DNA from: Polydactylus sextarius
Lineage: Eukaryota; Chordata; Actinopteri; Polynemidae
NCBI GenBank assembly: GCA_016801845.1
Contig: CM028908.1
Span: 27,666,603 to 27,730,602 of the forward strand
Direction of reading: 5' to 3'
Length of the DNA stretch: 64,000 nt
Of this stretch, positions 12,031-26,823 are shown piece after piece. The position numbers and the translations under genes are program-made. Under the pieces are notes generated by a model. The model saw only the letters and a program-made list of their open reading frames with translations. It was not told the origin of the DNA and made no database searches. Position 1 is the first letter of the stretch. Each line of letters begins with the position of its first letter.

Positions 12031-14859
12031 CTGTCGGTGGATTCGACTTCAGAAGTGAAGCAGCGTTAGTGGATGTAACACGTCGACATTAATGAGCATC
12101 GTTTCATTCTTCAAACGCTGTCAAATGTAGATGAGCCGTGAAAACATAAGATCTCTGTTCTAAAAAAAGAAAAAAAAAAGGTTTTATCTCCATCATATTA
12201 TCAGTTCAACGTCACATTAAAGTCAACAACAAAACCCACTGAGATCCAGTTGGTTTCAGTCTCCTAACGACTGTGGACGTGTTTAAATCCTCTAACGACT
12301 TGTTAGCTTCTTTTATTAACCCTCAGTTTAGACTGTCAGGAGCCATTCCTCTGACACCAAGAGTCATCCTGACACAGCACGAGGCTGAGCTGCAGCAGCA
12401 GCAGCAACAAAAACAACAACAACAATAATTATAACAACAACAACAATAATGACAATAACAATAAAAATTAAGGATTTTATGGCCTCATCTTCATGTGAGT
12501 ATAGTGAACTTCCTGCAGCGTAAAACAAAAACCAACGGTGACAAACAGAGAAGAGACAGACGGCGTCATGAAGAAAATACTGATGTGAGGAAGGAAGGAG
12601 GTGACGTGGGGGAGGGCTCAGTGGCTGCTGACCAAATGATTCATGACGAGTTCGCTCAGCGCTCAGACCTGAGGGTCAGTCAGGAAGATAACGTGGAGGA
12701 GGAAGTCAGGACGTACACGATGCGCAGCTGATACAGTTTCAAGGTCGCAGCAGCAGAAAACGTTCAGAATCATTTCACGATGTGGTCGCCTTCGCAACAA
12801 CGTTTTCATTCATTTAGTTCTTTGTTTTACGTTCAAACATCGACAGAAGACGACGGCCTCAGCTAGAGGCTCCATCATAGAGAAAATAATAATGATCAGG
12901 ATCGTTTCAGATGATCACCTGTCGACTTGAACTTTAACTTTACGCACATAAAAAGAACAAAACAAAAGTGAATATTTGAAATAATAAATACAAATAAATA
13001 AAATCACTGATGTAATTAGCATCGCTAACAATGAGCATTGTCAACACTTAGCATCACTAACACTTAGCGTCGCTAATATTTGAAACCACTAAACACCTGA
13101 AATGTGAGTTCAACCTGCTGAAATGACCCAAGTCCTTGCGTCATTGGGAAAAAAACAGTCACACTCACAAAGTGGAAAATGTCAAAATACAGAAAAGTCT
13201 TTATTGAAAGATCCTTTCAATATCAATCAATAATCAAATTAGTAATCGTCTGGAGCCGTGATCGAAATTGAAACACAAGCTGCCCAGTTCTAGTCTTAGC
13301 TGATACCAGTTATTAACATGTTAGCGTGTTAACACACCAGAGGATACATAAATGAACCATGATGGAAGTTTCTTTTTGACAATGAACGGTTCGTTATAGA
13401 TGTTGAAACATAAAAAATACAATGAAACCATCGGTTGTGTTGACGTCTTTTTGTGTAGTTTGTTTACTTGCTCTTGCAATTGTGTGTAGCTTTAGCTGTG
13501 TTTGGCTGTTGTGTAAGTGGTTTATTTGAGCGTTTAGATTCTGATGTTTCTGAGGATATAACACATGCTGATGCAGCACAGCTGAAATCAGATGTGACCC
13601 ACTCTGGCCCCGGTACTGGGCATGGAGGTCACAACAGGATTTTAGATCAAGTTATTTTTGACACTTTACAAGTTTAATTGAAGTTGTTAGGCACTAGGTA
13701 GGTAGTGCATATTAGCCACATTAGCACCCCAACAGTTAATGTAGATTCATAGCAAACATTAGCTAGCTCGCTAACTTAGTTAATATGTAATAATTCAATG
13801 GCAAAAAGAATGACTGAATGACTGATGAAATAGTGAACAGTAACACAGATCAAATAGAGACATTTATCTAATTTCATTGCTTATTACAAGTAGTAAAGTG
13901 TGCTCATTGTTAAGGTACCAGCGGGACATGGCAGCTAGCTAGCTAACGTTGAATGTGGAAGAATTTTTTTGCCAGTGTACACTTTGTCACTCAAGTGAGT
14001 TTTGTCACAGTTGTGTCGCCACAGAAAACAGTGACACGTTTTGTCATGTAACCTGATGTTATAAGTGTCATTGAGACTTAAACATCTCCAGCTGATGTTT
14101 GACAACCTCATCTTCTTCTACTGTTTATAACAGATGTAACATGAGCTGGACCTCTACTGTCTGACCACACACAAATGAAACTAATTCACATTTTCTCCTT
14201 TTTTCTTTTTCCTTTGCGAGATTTGAGAAGTCGGCCTCAGCAACTCTGATGTGTTGCTTAATGATTCATGTTTGCTCCAAACTGAGAGAAGCTCAAACAC
14301 AGATGGTCAGAGGGAGAAATGATTGGTGTGTGAAGAAGCAGCGTCGGATTCAGACGATATGAGACGAGAGGCGCTTCATCACAGAGCCCATTATCTCCGT
14401 GGAAGGAAATTGAAGTTGTGTGAAAGAAAATATCAGATTCTGTCACTGAATCTCCAACAACAACACCCGTCTGTGGTTAACGACGACGGGTCAAGGCCGG
14501 GGTCGGTACAAACGTGTCATCAGGAGGAGATGGGCAGGTTGTGTTTAACAGCTAATCATCCTTCATCCTGCTCATACCCAGAGTGTGTGACCGCTGCTGT
14601 TTGACCAGACGTTATCCACATCAGCTGTCACACTGATTTAACAACCAGCTATCATCCAATAAAACAGACGCACAACGAGTCACGCAGCAAAAACAACTTA
14701 TTCTGGTTGGTTCATCACTTCAGAGCTAGCTGGTTAGCAGGGGATGCTACGTAAAACTTATTTAACACTTTTATAGCTCAATTATTTTCAGTCATAAGCT
14801 GTTTAATGTTTCAGTTCAAGAGCTGGACCAGTCAGCCATTTACTGAAATAGTTAAATTA
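12031..14859. other. intergenic, unique plus GCTAA words
   Basis: Includes LSGC-type repeat units at 13,017-13,075. The open frame at 13,468-13,677 begins with a hydrophobic stretch but lacks any family resemblance. Confidence 0.4.
12390..12470. repeat. (CAG)/(CAA)/(AAT) trinucleotide region
   Basis: AGCAGCAGCAGCAACAAAAAC passing into ACAACAACAATAAT. Non-coding context. Confidence 0.85.
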
Positions 14860-15235
14860 TCAAAGCATCAAAGTTAGGTATTTAAATTAGCTAAGTTAGC
14901 TGAAATAGCTATTTACCTAAAGTATCAAAGTTAGCTGAGGTATTTATATCAGCTAGTTAGTTTAGCTGAAGGGTTTAAAAATGCTAATGTAGCTAAATTT
15001 AATAAGTTAGCTAAAATAGCTAAACTGTCCAACATCAGTTAGCTAATTTTGTGTTAGCATAGCTGTGGTTTCTAAATGAGCTAAGTTAACTAACATAGCC
15101 AAGTTAACTGAATGAACCAAGTTAGTTTAAACTGAAGCTAAATTACCTGTGGTATCAAAGTTAGCTAATGTAACTAAATTAGCCACGTTAGCTAATGTAG
15201 CTAGTAGCTAGTTAGCTGAAGTGGCTAGTAATTTG
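14860..15235. repeat. GCTAA/TTAGC-rich low-complexity stretch
   Basis: Dozens of AGCTAA, TTAGCT and GTAGCTA words at irregular spacing (roughly 15-25 bp). Confidence 0.75.
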
Positions 15236-15256
15236 TCAGGCATATTAGGAGCAGTG

Positions 15257-15259
<3 letters not shown>

Positions 15260-15292
<33 letters not shown>
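15260..15292. repeat. (AGT)n microsatellite
   Basis: Eleven units GTA/AGT, directly after the GCTAA-rich stretch. Confidence 0.95.
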
Positions 15293-15293
<1 letters not shown>

Positions 15294-15782
15294 ATAGAAA
15301 GACATTTTTAAATGGACTGAATTAGATTTACACCATCTTCATCTTCATCATCATCATCATCCAGCAGTTGTGTCGTTAACATCTGTGTGTCCTCAGTTGA
15401 TCGTATTAATCAGCGCTACACTGATTCTGAGCAGCGTCACGCTCCACACAGCAGCTGATGAGCTGCGTTTCTGGTAATATCTCAGTTTATCAGTGACAAA
15501 CAATCTAACACACTGATGTTTTATCTAAAAAACCCATAAACAACGAGTTATAAAAAACAGCAAAACGTGGAACAATAGAGGAGTGATGATGATGATGACA
15601 GATAAACACAAACCAGAGAAATGTATCGTTTCATCTTTGATCTGAGGCTGAATTAGTTCAGTTACATCCTGGAACATTTTCTTCACATCGTCCACACTGA
15701 CTCTGACTGTTCAGACTGTGTCAGTGTGTTGACTCTGACCAGTCTGGTAAAACACAGTGAAGTGTTAACACCCGGATGGTTT

Positions 15783-16160
15783 CAGCTAACTTATCGCTAA
15801 CCAATAACATTCGTTAGCATTAGCTCATGTTAGCATTAGCTCATGTTAGCATTAGCCTGCGTTAGCATTAGCTCACATTAGCTAATGTTTCCATTCATGT
15901 GATAACAGGATCTTTATTAATGTAACAAACATCTTGTCAGTTTTTAATCCGTCACCAACTTGATGGACATAAACGAGTCTGTAGACACCATCTTTGTTTG
16001 TTGTCATTCGGTCGTCATGGAGACGTGTCTCATCGTCTTTACGTAGCAACTAGTGACGACTTGTGATGACGTGTGACGGTGAAGTAGAGGAACGTTTTCA
16101 CCTCAACACTTTGTTTCTAGAGACGAGGAGTGAAACAGAGGAAGGTGATTGACTCTATAA
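15783..16160 (-). repeat. repeat C copy 1
   Basis: Reverse orientation. It contains the complement of CTCGTCTCTAGAAACAAAG, GTTGCTACGTAAAGACGATG, AAACAAAGATGGCG and TGTTACATTAAT, ending in TTAGCGATAAGTTAGC. The 15,800-15,890 end is expanded with GTTAGCATTAGCTCAT units. Confidence 0.8.
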
Positions 16161-17284
16161 CTTTAGTTGACGGCTCTGACTTGTCAGACTAGATGAGACG
16201 TTTCACCATCGACGACGCTGAAGAAACAGACGCCTCAAACTTCAAATTAAATTCATCATCAGTTGCTACATAAAGGTCACGGACGTAGTTAAAAGTCAGA
16301 ACGTGGAGCTGATAAATCAACAGTCAATTGAAGTTAAATTGTCAGATTCTGAAACAAACACGTTGGAATAAGACGAAGGCGACTGATGAAACATGTTTTC
16401 GTGGCCGTTCAGTTTGACGATGTCACGGGGGAGAAAAGCCTCCCCCATCCTCCCCCGTCAGACACATCACTGGCAGCTCGCCTCGACGAGGCGGCGGGGA
16501 TGTTTGTGAATTCGATCACACTGCTCTGCAGACGAGTGTGCTCGGGCCAACTCAGCCCATTAGCCTTTTCTGAAATAGGCACAGTGAAGATGTGCCAGAA
16601 GCAACGGGCCAAGTAAGAACAGATGCAGACTGACGCAGCTGCCAAGACCGGCTATCCAGGACGGACCCGCCACTGATAACGACTAGAGCCACAATAATAT
16701 CACCACGTTTTAACAGAAGATCCACAGGTTTACATCTGATGGTTCATTCAGATCGATGCTCTGTGTTCACTCTGTTTCATGGAAAAGTTCATAAGATTAG
16801 TTATAAATCAATTGTTTCACGATCAATCAGCAGCTGTTTCAACTGAAGCATCTCATCTGTTGAGACGTGTTTCTCTTTAATCAGCAGCAGATTTGAACTT
16901 AAACGGGTTCGTTTGATACACTTGAAAAATCATGAAATTAAAAAATCAAATATTATGAAAAAAATCATAATCAGGATTATTTGGTTCAAAATTAAAACCA
17001 TCATTATTTCAAACGAGTATTTCTTGACTTGAACTTCAAGTAAATAGAATTTATTTCACATAAAACACAAATAAAACAGTGAATGTCCTTGAATACAAAA
17101 TGTATCCTGATTCCATAGTTATGAAGCCTTGAATTTCCCTTAAAAGAACAAATAAATGACTGAATATTGAAACGTATTTAATGAAATAATAAACACAAAT
17201 AATTAAACCACTGATGGAGTTCACTTCCTCTGGAAAACAAGTAAAGAACTAAACTGAAATAAAATACAAACATTAATGGAAACG
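16161..17284. other. intergenic, with one GC-richer island
   Basis: 16,420-16,670 (CACGGGGGAGAAAAGCCTCC, CTCGCCTCGACGAGGCGG) stands out by composition. It gives overlapping frames on both strands but no recognisable protein. The rest is AT-rich. Confidence 0.4.
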
Positions 17285-17515
17285 AGTGACGCTTAGCATC
17301 ACCAACAATTAGCATTGCTAGCACTCAGCATTGCTAGCATTTAGCATCACTGACACTTAGCATCGCTAGCACAGCATTGCTAATGCTTAGCGTCGCTAAC
17401 GCTTAACATCACTGACACTTAGCATCACCAACACTTAGCATTGCTAGCACTTAGCATCACTGACACTTAACATCGCTAGCACAGTATTGATAATGCTTAG
17501 CATCACTAACATTTA
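17285..17515. repeat. TTAGCATC(A/G)CT minisatellite-like array
   Basis: Imperfect 16-20-bp units such as CACTTAGCATCACTGA and CTTAGCATCGCTAGCA, about a dozen copies. Related units are at 13,017-13,075. Confidence 0.85.
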
Positions 17516-17720
17516 AGCAATGTGATTTCTTCTGTAATTGTGTGTTTTTTCAGACCTTGTTTGGTGTTGAATTATCCTGTAGAGTCTTTAAACGTTGGTT
17601 ATATTACAGAGGACATTGTTGGTGCTTTACTCTAAACTAAACGTGAGAGTTTAACCTGAAGATTTATCCTGAAACAGCAGAAGTGAGCGTGTGATTGAAA
17701 ACACAACAACACATGAGTCA

Positions 17721-18472
17721 CAAAAGTCTGATAATATCGGCCGACCGATATAATAGACCTGATATTAGCATAATTATGTAATATCTGTAAGGATCATTAT
17801 CGGTTTTTCCTCTGATAATGAAAACCTGACAATGTAAAGCCTGCGTTTCACCAAATGTGCTGGAATAAATGTTGGTGGGGTCCTGAGATGTCATCAAACT
17901 GCACCGGGAGGCAAAACAACAACAACAACGACAACAGTGTGTAGCTGGTCATGGCTAACAAGCTAGCTCGCTCGTTGCTACACAAGATGATCACAGTAAA
18001 AGTAGGTAATAGCCACGTTTCCACAGGAACCTCTGGGTAATATTACGTGAACTTGGCCGTTGGTGCGTCTCCACCAGAACAGTCCCCGAGGGGTAAAACT
18101 CAGGAACTTTTTCAGGGCTGAAAAAAAGTCCCTGCCTTGGGGTAGGTTCTCCGTTTGGGTTCTTGGTTGGAGCTTTAGGTTGAATCAGTGGTGATCGGTT
18201 TTAACTCAAGGCGGCACATGAGGGCGATGCTACACGTTCAAATCCAGCTTTGTGCCCAATCTCCACACTGAAGTTTACTGGCTGCTAAACGTTACCTGGT
18301 CTTATTTGGTAGAAACACGGCTAAGAAATCTAGATAATGTGTTAATTCAACACAACAGGAGATTATGTGACGTGACCTAAAGTTAGTTTTGGGGAAAAAC
18401 AGCTGCACATATCGTGTTTGGTCAATATCGACATATCAGATATTGGCAAAAAGTCAATATCGGACATCCCTG
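17721..18472. mobile_element. hAT-like DNA transposon remnant, ~750 bp
   Basis: The right end is ATATCGGACATCCCTG (18,457-18,472). The left end, AGTCTGATAATATCGGCCG near 17,725, matches its inverted consensus (CAGGGATGTCCGATA...) with decay. Internal TATCGG/CGATAT motifs agree with the known fish element having these ends. No transposase frame remains. Confidence 0.6.
18009..18325. mobile_element. MITE nested inside the hAT-like element
   Basis: It is bounded by imperfect inverted ends, ATAGCCACGTTTCCACAGG at the left and, at the right, GGTAGAAACACGGCTAA (reverse complement TTAGCCGTGTTTCTACC). The interior contains paired GGAACC/GGAACTTTTTCAG motifs typical of Harbinger/ISL2EU-like elements of fish. 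About 317 bp, no coding capacity. Confidence 0.5.
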
Positions 18473-19385
18473 TTGAATGTAGTTGTTAATAATGTTTTAA
18501 CAGGGTGAAGGTTTGATGTAAAACTCAAATTTGAACCAGTTGAATAACTAATCAACAATCGTTGTGTCCGGGAGACACTTTGTCAACAAACCTACCGGTT
18601 TAAGAAAGTCAGACTGGAAACGTCTGTCACAGAGTTACAAGATGAAACACAGTGAAATAAAATGTATCTGGAGAACTGAAACAGAAACCAACTGAAGGAG
18701 ATGAAGGGCAACACAGGGCCAAGAGAACAGATGTTTTCTGTGAAATTATTTTCAGATTCCAACGAGTCCAGAGATGATTCGGTGGATTGAAGCTACCCTA
18801 AGGCCACAGCACAATCTTTTGATTCTCAGAGACGCTCCTCCGCCTCGTCAACCTGGCGACTTAACGCTGTTTGACTGGAGCTAAAAGCTGCACATCCATT
18901 TAGAAAAGTTGTGTTGGTTTTTTTTTTTTTTAAACTTAAGTAAGAAAAAAAACCTGACAAAAGCTACATCTGGTGAATATCTGATCACAGGCGAAAGCAG
19001 AATTTCATTAAAGACACAGATAAAATCAGGATGAAGATCTGTCTGGTTCACAGACGTGGAGGTGTTTCTAGTCGGATCAAGTTCTCTGATCTTTGGTCAA
19101 AAGCTGCCGAAGATGATGATCTTCATTAACGGCACTGATGAGACGTAACGACAACGTCAGACTCTAATCACTTTTCAAAGTAAATTCACCTCAAAGCAAC
19201 AGTGTCAGTGGTTTAAAAGGAAACTTCCACAGTTTTACCACTAAAATCAGGAGTCACTGTAGCAGCAGGTGACGTTTGTAATGAGGACGTTCAGTTAAAG
19301 ATAAAGGTCACATGACCTCAGCAGCTGGACAAACTCCCCGTCAAGAGACATGATAGTTGGTTGAAGTAATGTCGAGTTTGATATT
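18473..19385. other. intergenic, nothing recognised
   Basis: Unique sequence with a T11 run near 18,918. Confidence 0.45.
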
Positions 19386-19594
19386 GACATTGGGTAAGTT
19401 TTGTAAAACAGTGTTTTTAATAAAATCTGGGTTCACTTACTAAGTTAAAAAATGACAATTTAGATACGTTTGGCTGACTGCCCCATTTACTTTCATTGTT
19501 AACTATTTGGTTGTGAAAACAAAAGACGGTCAAACTGGATATTACTTCTTGGTGAAATAGACTCTGGTTCATGTTTCTCTGGACGTCACTTTAA
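19386..19594 (+). repeat. repeat A copy 2 (internally deleted)
   Basis: It has TTGGGTAAGTTTTGTAAAAC at the start and GGACGTCACTTTAA at the end, with about 85 bp missing after CACTTACTAAGTTA and another deletion after GATATTACTTC. Confidence 0.85.
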
Positions 19595-22179
<2,585 letters not shown>

Positions 22180-22914
22180 CAGCTCTGTCGAGGAGGTCGG
22201 GGGCTGAACAGGCAGAAACGAAGAATCTATCTGCTCCACAACAGCTGGTTAACATCTGCTTTGTGCCAATCAGAGCTCTGGGAACATGAGCGTCGTAGAG
22301 CAGTGAGGAAGAAAAGTGGGAGAGAAGAAGAGGAGGAGGACGAGGAGGAGGAAGAGGAGGAACGTTGAGGATGTGTGATGGAAACGTGAGTGGGATGGAG
22401 AGTCGGGGAGAGACACTCGGCAGAAGAGAGGGAAGGATGAAGAGATTTAGTGAAGGGGAAAGAGGAGAGAGCTGGAGAAGGAAGGATATTGTGATCGAGC
22501 AGAGAGCGAGAAAAACATTATTGAGAGAGTGCAAAGGGGGAGAGGGAAGACTGAGACGAGAGAGAGATGAGAGAGGATAAGTCTCCAGAGCAGTAAACTT
22601 AATTAAAGTTTTTTTTCTCTCAGCACACTGACGTTGAACACTTTGGTGGATGAGGGGAGAAGAGAAGAGTGAAGTGAAGCAGAATGGGCAGGAGGCCCAG
22701 ACAGATAAAAAGAGAGAGGGATACACCAAAAGAGTGAACAGAGAAGGTGAAAAGTGAGAGTGTGATGCTGTAGATTAAAGAAACAACACCTGCAACATCT
22801 GTGTGTGTGTGTGTGTTTCATGATGTGGTGAAGATTCAACCACAGTTTGTTCAAAGTTCAGTCTTGGTGCTAAGTTCAGAAACAAAGCAGCACAAAACAT
22901 CAACGTGAACCTAG
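22180..22914. other. intergenic, purine-rich
   Basis: 22,320-22,580 is a GA-rich strand-asymmetric stretch. Frames in it are low complexity. Confidence 0.5.
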
Positions 22915-23040
22915 TGGTAAACAACCTGGTCAACAAGGTAGTCCAGGTCCAGGTCCAGGTCCAGGTCAGGTCCAGGTCCTCCTGGAGGATCCCAGTTGTT
23001 CCCAGACCAGATGAGATATATAACCTCTACAGTGAGTCCT
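22915..23040 (-). mobile_element. LINE 3' end (same type, minus strand)
   Basis: The reverse complement reads CATCTGGTCTGGGAACAACTGGGATCCTCCAGGAGGACCTGGACC... and ends CTACCTTGTTGACCAGG. It includes a small CCAGGT tandem expansion at 22,945-22,978. Confidence 0.6.
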
Positions 23041-23169
23041 GAGTCAGACGCGTCAGATGAAACACCTCAACTTGTTTCTTTAGATGTGAAGGAGCAGAAA
23101 CTCAACTCCAGGTTCTTCTGGACGTCTGTGTAGGTTCTCATCATCCAGGTCATGGTAGACTTCAGTGCT

Positions 23170-23262
23170 GAAAGTCGAAAGAAGCTGGACTTCTTTTTGG
23201 TTCCTTGAAGACGTTTCACTTCTCATCTGAAAGGCTTTAAGGACAGGCTGGGCTTATCCCGG
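23170..23262 (-). mobile_element. possible Penelope-like (Neptune-type) scrap
   Basis: The minus strand reads CAGATGAGAAGTGAAACGTC followed by TTCAAGGAACCAAAAAGAAG. This resembles the GGATGAGAGGTGAAACGTCTTCAAG motif of fish Penelope-like elements, where it is part of a hammerhead ribozyme. The catalytic CUGAUGA box is here CTTAAAG, so a ribozyme would be dead. Confidence 0.35.
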
Positions 23263-24237
23263 CTGGACCAGATGTAAATTTACAGATGAGCCGAGGACAA
23301 GCTAAACAACTTTTTTAACCTCATGGGGGCAGACCTGAGAGTCGTGGACCCACCCTGACATGATGTGAGTCGTTAGGGTCACATGGGGGTTAAATCTGCA
23401 GGATAAAGATCTCAGGACTGTGTTGTAAGTGTCTGATAGCTGATGTCTTATGTTGCTTTCAGATTGCACACGTTACCTGCACCTACACTGAATCCTCTAG
23501 GTTTCAACTGTTTCCCTCAGCACCGGAGCAGGTTGCTGCTGCTGCATAGCAGCGCAGAAAGTCTCTGTTTCCACGGCCAAAACCACACCTCCACCGCGCT
23601 ACCGCTTGTTGTGGTCAAAGTTCAACTTGGTTCAACTTTGACCGTGAAACACGTGACGTGAACTCATGAGACCGAGGAAACACTGTAATGTAAACAACAA
23701 AACAACATGGGTGAGCAGATAAAGCCGACACCAGGCTGATGTGACAGCCGTGTTAGTCCACCACCTCCGTTTAAAGATGGACGCTCCAGAGGGACATAGA
23801 TGGCCTCTTACTCCTCCGTCAAACCATCTATCCAACATTACATTACTGTCACTTCTCCTTCAGGATAGATGAACAGCCGAGTCTTGACATGTGGAGCAGA
23901 TGTTTGGTTTCACCCATGTTCTCCTGGATGTTCACAACAAAAGACATTCATTTTGGCTGCTTGTGTCTTCAGTCTCATTGTTTCTGTCACTAGTCAAAGC
24001 TCCTGACCAGAGGTTAGAGGTGGATTGAGCAGTAAATCGGCTTCATCTTCACCACAATGGTTCAATAATCCGACCATTGAGAACAAGACTCCTTAATTTG
24101 GTGCAGAAACTCATCCCTGATGTTCTGATCAAACCTGAACCATCACAACTGAAGCTGGTTGGACATTTACATCCGAACACTTCAGCGACACTTCAACGTG
24201 TTTGAATAAGATGCTGCTTCTGTATCATGTCTCTGCA

Positions 24238-24480
24238 TTTTAAGCTTCCAATCCTCCTACTCTGATGTTCACTATCTCTCCTCTGTACATGGTCAAACCA
24301 TCTCAGTCTGACTACAACATAGCTGCTCTCACCACTGTCTTGTGCACGTTTCCTTTCATTCTCACTGATCTGTTTGCGACACTTTCTTCCACCTGTTCCA
24401 ACTTACACACACATCCAACTCCTTCGAGTCGATCACCTTCCTCCGTTTCACTGCTCGTCTCTAGATGTGAACAAGTGAAA
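24238..24480 (-). mobile_element. antisense RTE-like LINE fragment
   Basis: The plus strand reads CCTCTGTACATGGTCAAACC, ACAACATAGCTGCTCTCACC, ACTGTCTTGTGCACGTTTCC and CTTCCACCTGTTCCAAC. These correspond to the complement of the ORF of a common fish RTE-type LINE. The piece is short and broken. The start of repeat C (CACCTTCCTCCGTTTCACTG) is fused at its right end. Confidence 0.6.
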
Positions 24481-26388
24481 TAGAGGAGGAGGAATGTGAT
24501 TGGCTCTTCGAGTCCAGTTCTGAACAAAGTGTGAATCAACTAAAGCTCATTGGTCAACGTCAGAGACGGTGGTTTTCTCCTCCAGTTTAATGATTCCTCA
24601 GTGGTTGAAGTTTGATTGATGCTGGTTCTGGACCGAGTCGTGTTTTGTGGATGTACACATGTAGGTTTTTGGGGAAACTTGTTGAAATAACAGATGTTGT
24701 TGTTGTTTCTATTGATTTTAACCACTGGAGGAGAAGAAACTGACTGAGACCAATGATCATTTAAACCACATCAGCCTGCAGCGCCGTTTATGTTGGTATC
24801 GCTGGTTTAATCGTCTGTGGCTGATGTTATCTCGACTTTAAAACCTTAAAAACCTCATCTATATTTAATCCCATCGCCCATCTGTAAATCCAACATGTTC
24901 TTGTTAAAACTTTGAGTGAATTTCTTCAAATTTGGCAAAAATGTCAACTTGGACTCAAAGATCAGTTGATGTTTTACTGGTTAAAGGTCAAATGTTAATG
25001 TCACCAACATCTAAACAAAAATAAGACTTTGTTTGATCTGTTCTCTTATTATAATTAACATAAATGTCTATTAGTATAAAACCAGTTGATGATGTTGATG
25101 TTCGTTTTTGCAGCAACAGAAGAGACTGTTTCCTTCAGCGGTTGGTAACGACCACAAGGCGGTAATTCTACTTGTAATAAAACCCTTAAAGAGCGGCCAT
25201 TATACTGCAATTAACTGTGTATTTTACTGGGATTTCACCATTATAAAAGGAAGACATGCGATGTAACACAATCCAGACGCGAAGCCATTAAACAAATGGA
25301 CTCTTTTGAAGTTCACAATGGTCGTTTTGTTGAGAATGAGTCAGACGCTAAATGATTTAACTCCCTGGTACGCCACAGCTGTGGTGTTATGACTGCGTCC
25401 ATTAGATGTGTAGCGTTTAAATTATAGTTTTAATATATGTAGAAGAGTTGGTAGAAGCCAAATAAACAAGCGTCAATCTATTAGTTTATATGAGGCTCTG
25501 GCCTCAATGAGGCCGGAGTGCCTCTGCCGACGTCCTGCTCCCTGATTAGGCTCGAGAAGAAACCTAAAGTGCGTCTGACACCGAGAGATTAAACAGTATG
25601 TAAATAGCTGTTATGATCTCTGTGGGTGGTGCATAAAGCAGGGTGAGAGAAATAAACATTAAATTCACAGCAACGCGGCCTCGCGCTCTGAAACCCCGCA
25701 GCTTTTCTTTCATATCAAAGACGATCATTTTAACTGTGACGTGGATCATTAAATTGTATTTATGCAAAACAGGAAGCAGCTGCACACTAGACGGAAAACT
25801 TATATAAACACTAGAGTCTGACCGCTCCTGTGGCGACAGGTTTCAGGAATAACTTACCACCTCACGTTGAGTTTAGAAGAGACCGGTCAAGTTCATCATC
25901 TCAGTTGATTGAATTTAAAAAAAACCAAAACTTTTAAAACTGAAGTTGATGAATCAGGAGTGAAGCTGAAGGTTTTGTTTTTATGGAAAATGATCGAGTT
26001 CTTTAAATGAACATCTGTGTCAGTTCGTTGGATTTGAACCTGGTTTTGTCGGTATTGAAGTGATGGTCTAAAGGCATCTGAACCCAGTGAATAAACAATG
26101 TGCACAAGCTGAAAGTTGGGATGTTGAAGTGACTTCCTGCAGACTTCGTTACTAAAACACCTGATAAACCAGGTTTTAACAGAAGCAGAGATGCTGCTTT
26201 TTTTCTTCTTGATCAAACCTTTCACCTCCTTTAACCACAAAACATCACCACACTGAACTACTCAGTCCTGCTGCAGTAAATTACCATCTGGACTCTTGAT
26301 CTGGCCAAAAACATGTTTTGTGAGATCATGTGACCTTGACTTTTCACTTTAGGAATCCAAGTAAATGTCTGAACGATGCAAACCTCGA
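24481..26388. other. intergenic, unique
   Basis: 25,130-25,560 (GCGGTAATTCTACTTG, CTGCAATTAACTGTG) is a possible conserved island. No exon. Confidence 0.4.
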
Positions 26389-26520
26389 GTTAAAGTGAGG
26401 TCCAGAAAAACATGAACCAGAGTCTATTTCACCATGAACACGAGTCAAACTCCCCTCAACAGATATGTTACGTTGGTTGAAGTAATATCCAGTTTGACTG
26501 TCTTTTGTTTTCACAACCAC
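26389..26520 (-). repeat. repeat A copy 3 (left arm of an inverted pair)
   Basis: This reverse-strand arm runs from GTTAAAGTGAGGTCCAG to TTGTTTTCACAACCAC. It faces copy 4 head to head, with ~300 bp of other repeat DNA between them. Confidence 0.85.
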
Positions 26521-26815
26521 ATTATCCAGAACAACATAAAGCACATTTAAAAACAGTTTTAACTGACTAAAGTGCTGTACAGAAGAAATGAAACATGAAA
26601 GGAGGCTACAGACAATTTCAGACAAGACCACAGGTACACAGGCCCAGGGGATTCATGTATAAAAGCAAGAAAACGGGAGGTTAGAGGAGGAGAAGGCCAC
26701 AGTATAAAGGTGAGTTTTTAGTCTAGATTTAAAAACAGATGGAGGGAGCACACTTGACATCACTGGTCCCATGACTGAGGGGCCACAACAGCAAAGGCTC
26801 TGTCACCCTTCATGG
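26521..26815. mobile_element. LINE-tail-like segment between two repeat A arms
   Basis: It contains GTGCTGTACAGAAGAAATG, GGTGAGTTTTTAGTCTAGATTT and GGGGCCACAACAGCAAAGGC. These resemble the widespread fish repeat tail reading ...GTTTTTAGTCTGGACTTAAA...AGCAAAGGCTCTG. The assignment is from memory of that pattern, and the orientation of the parent element is uncertain. Confidence 0.45.
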
Positions 26816-26823
26816 ACGTGTCT

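Noticed and set aside
13468..13677. Small secreted protein (hydrophobic N-terminus, 69 codons)
   Set aside because: No cleavage-site context, family match, splice sites or poly(A) signal in place. Random frames of this length are common here.
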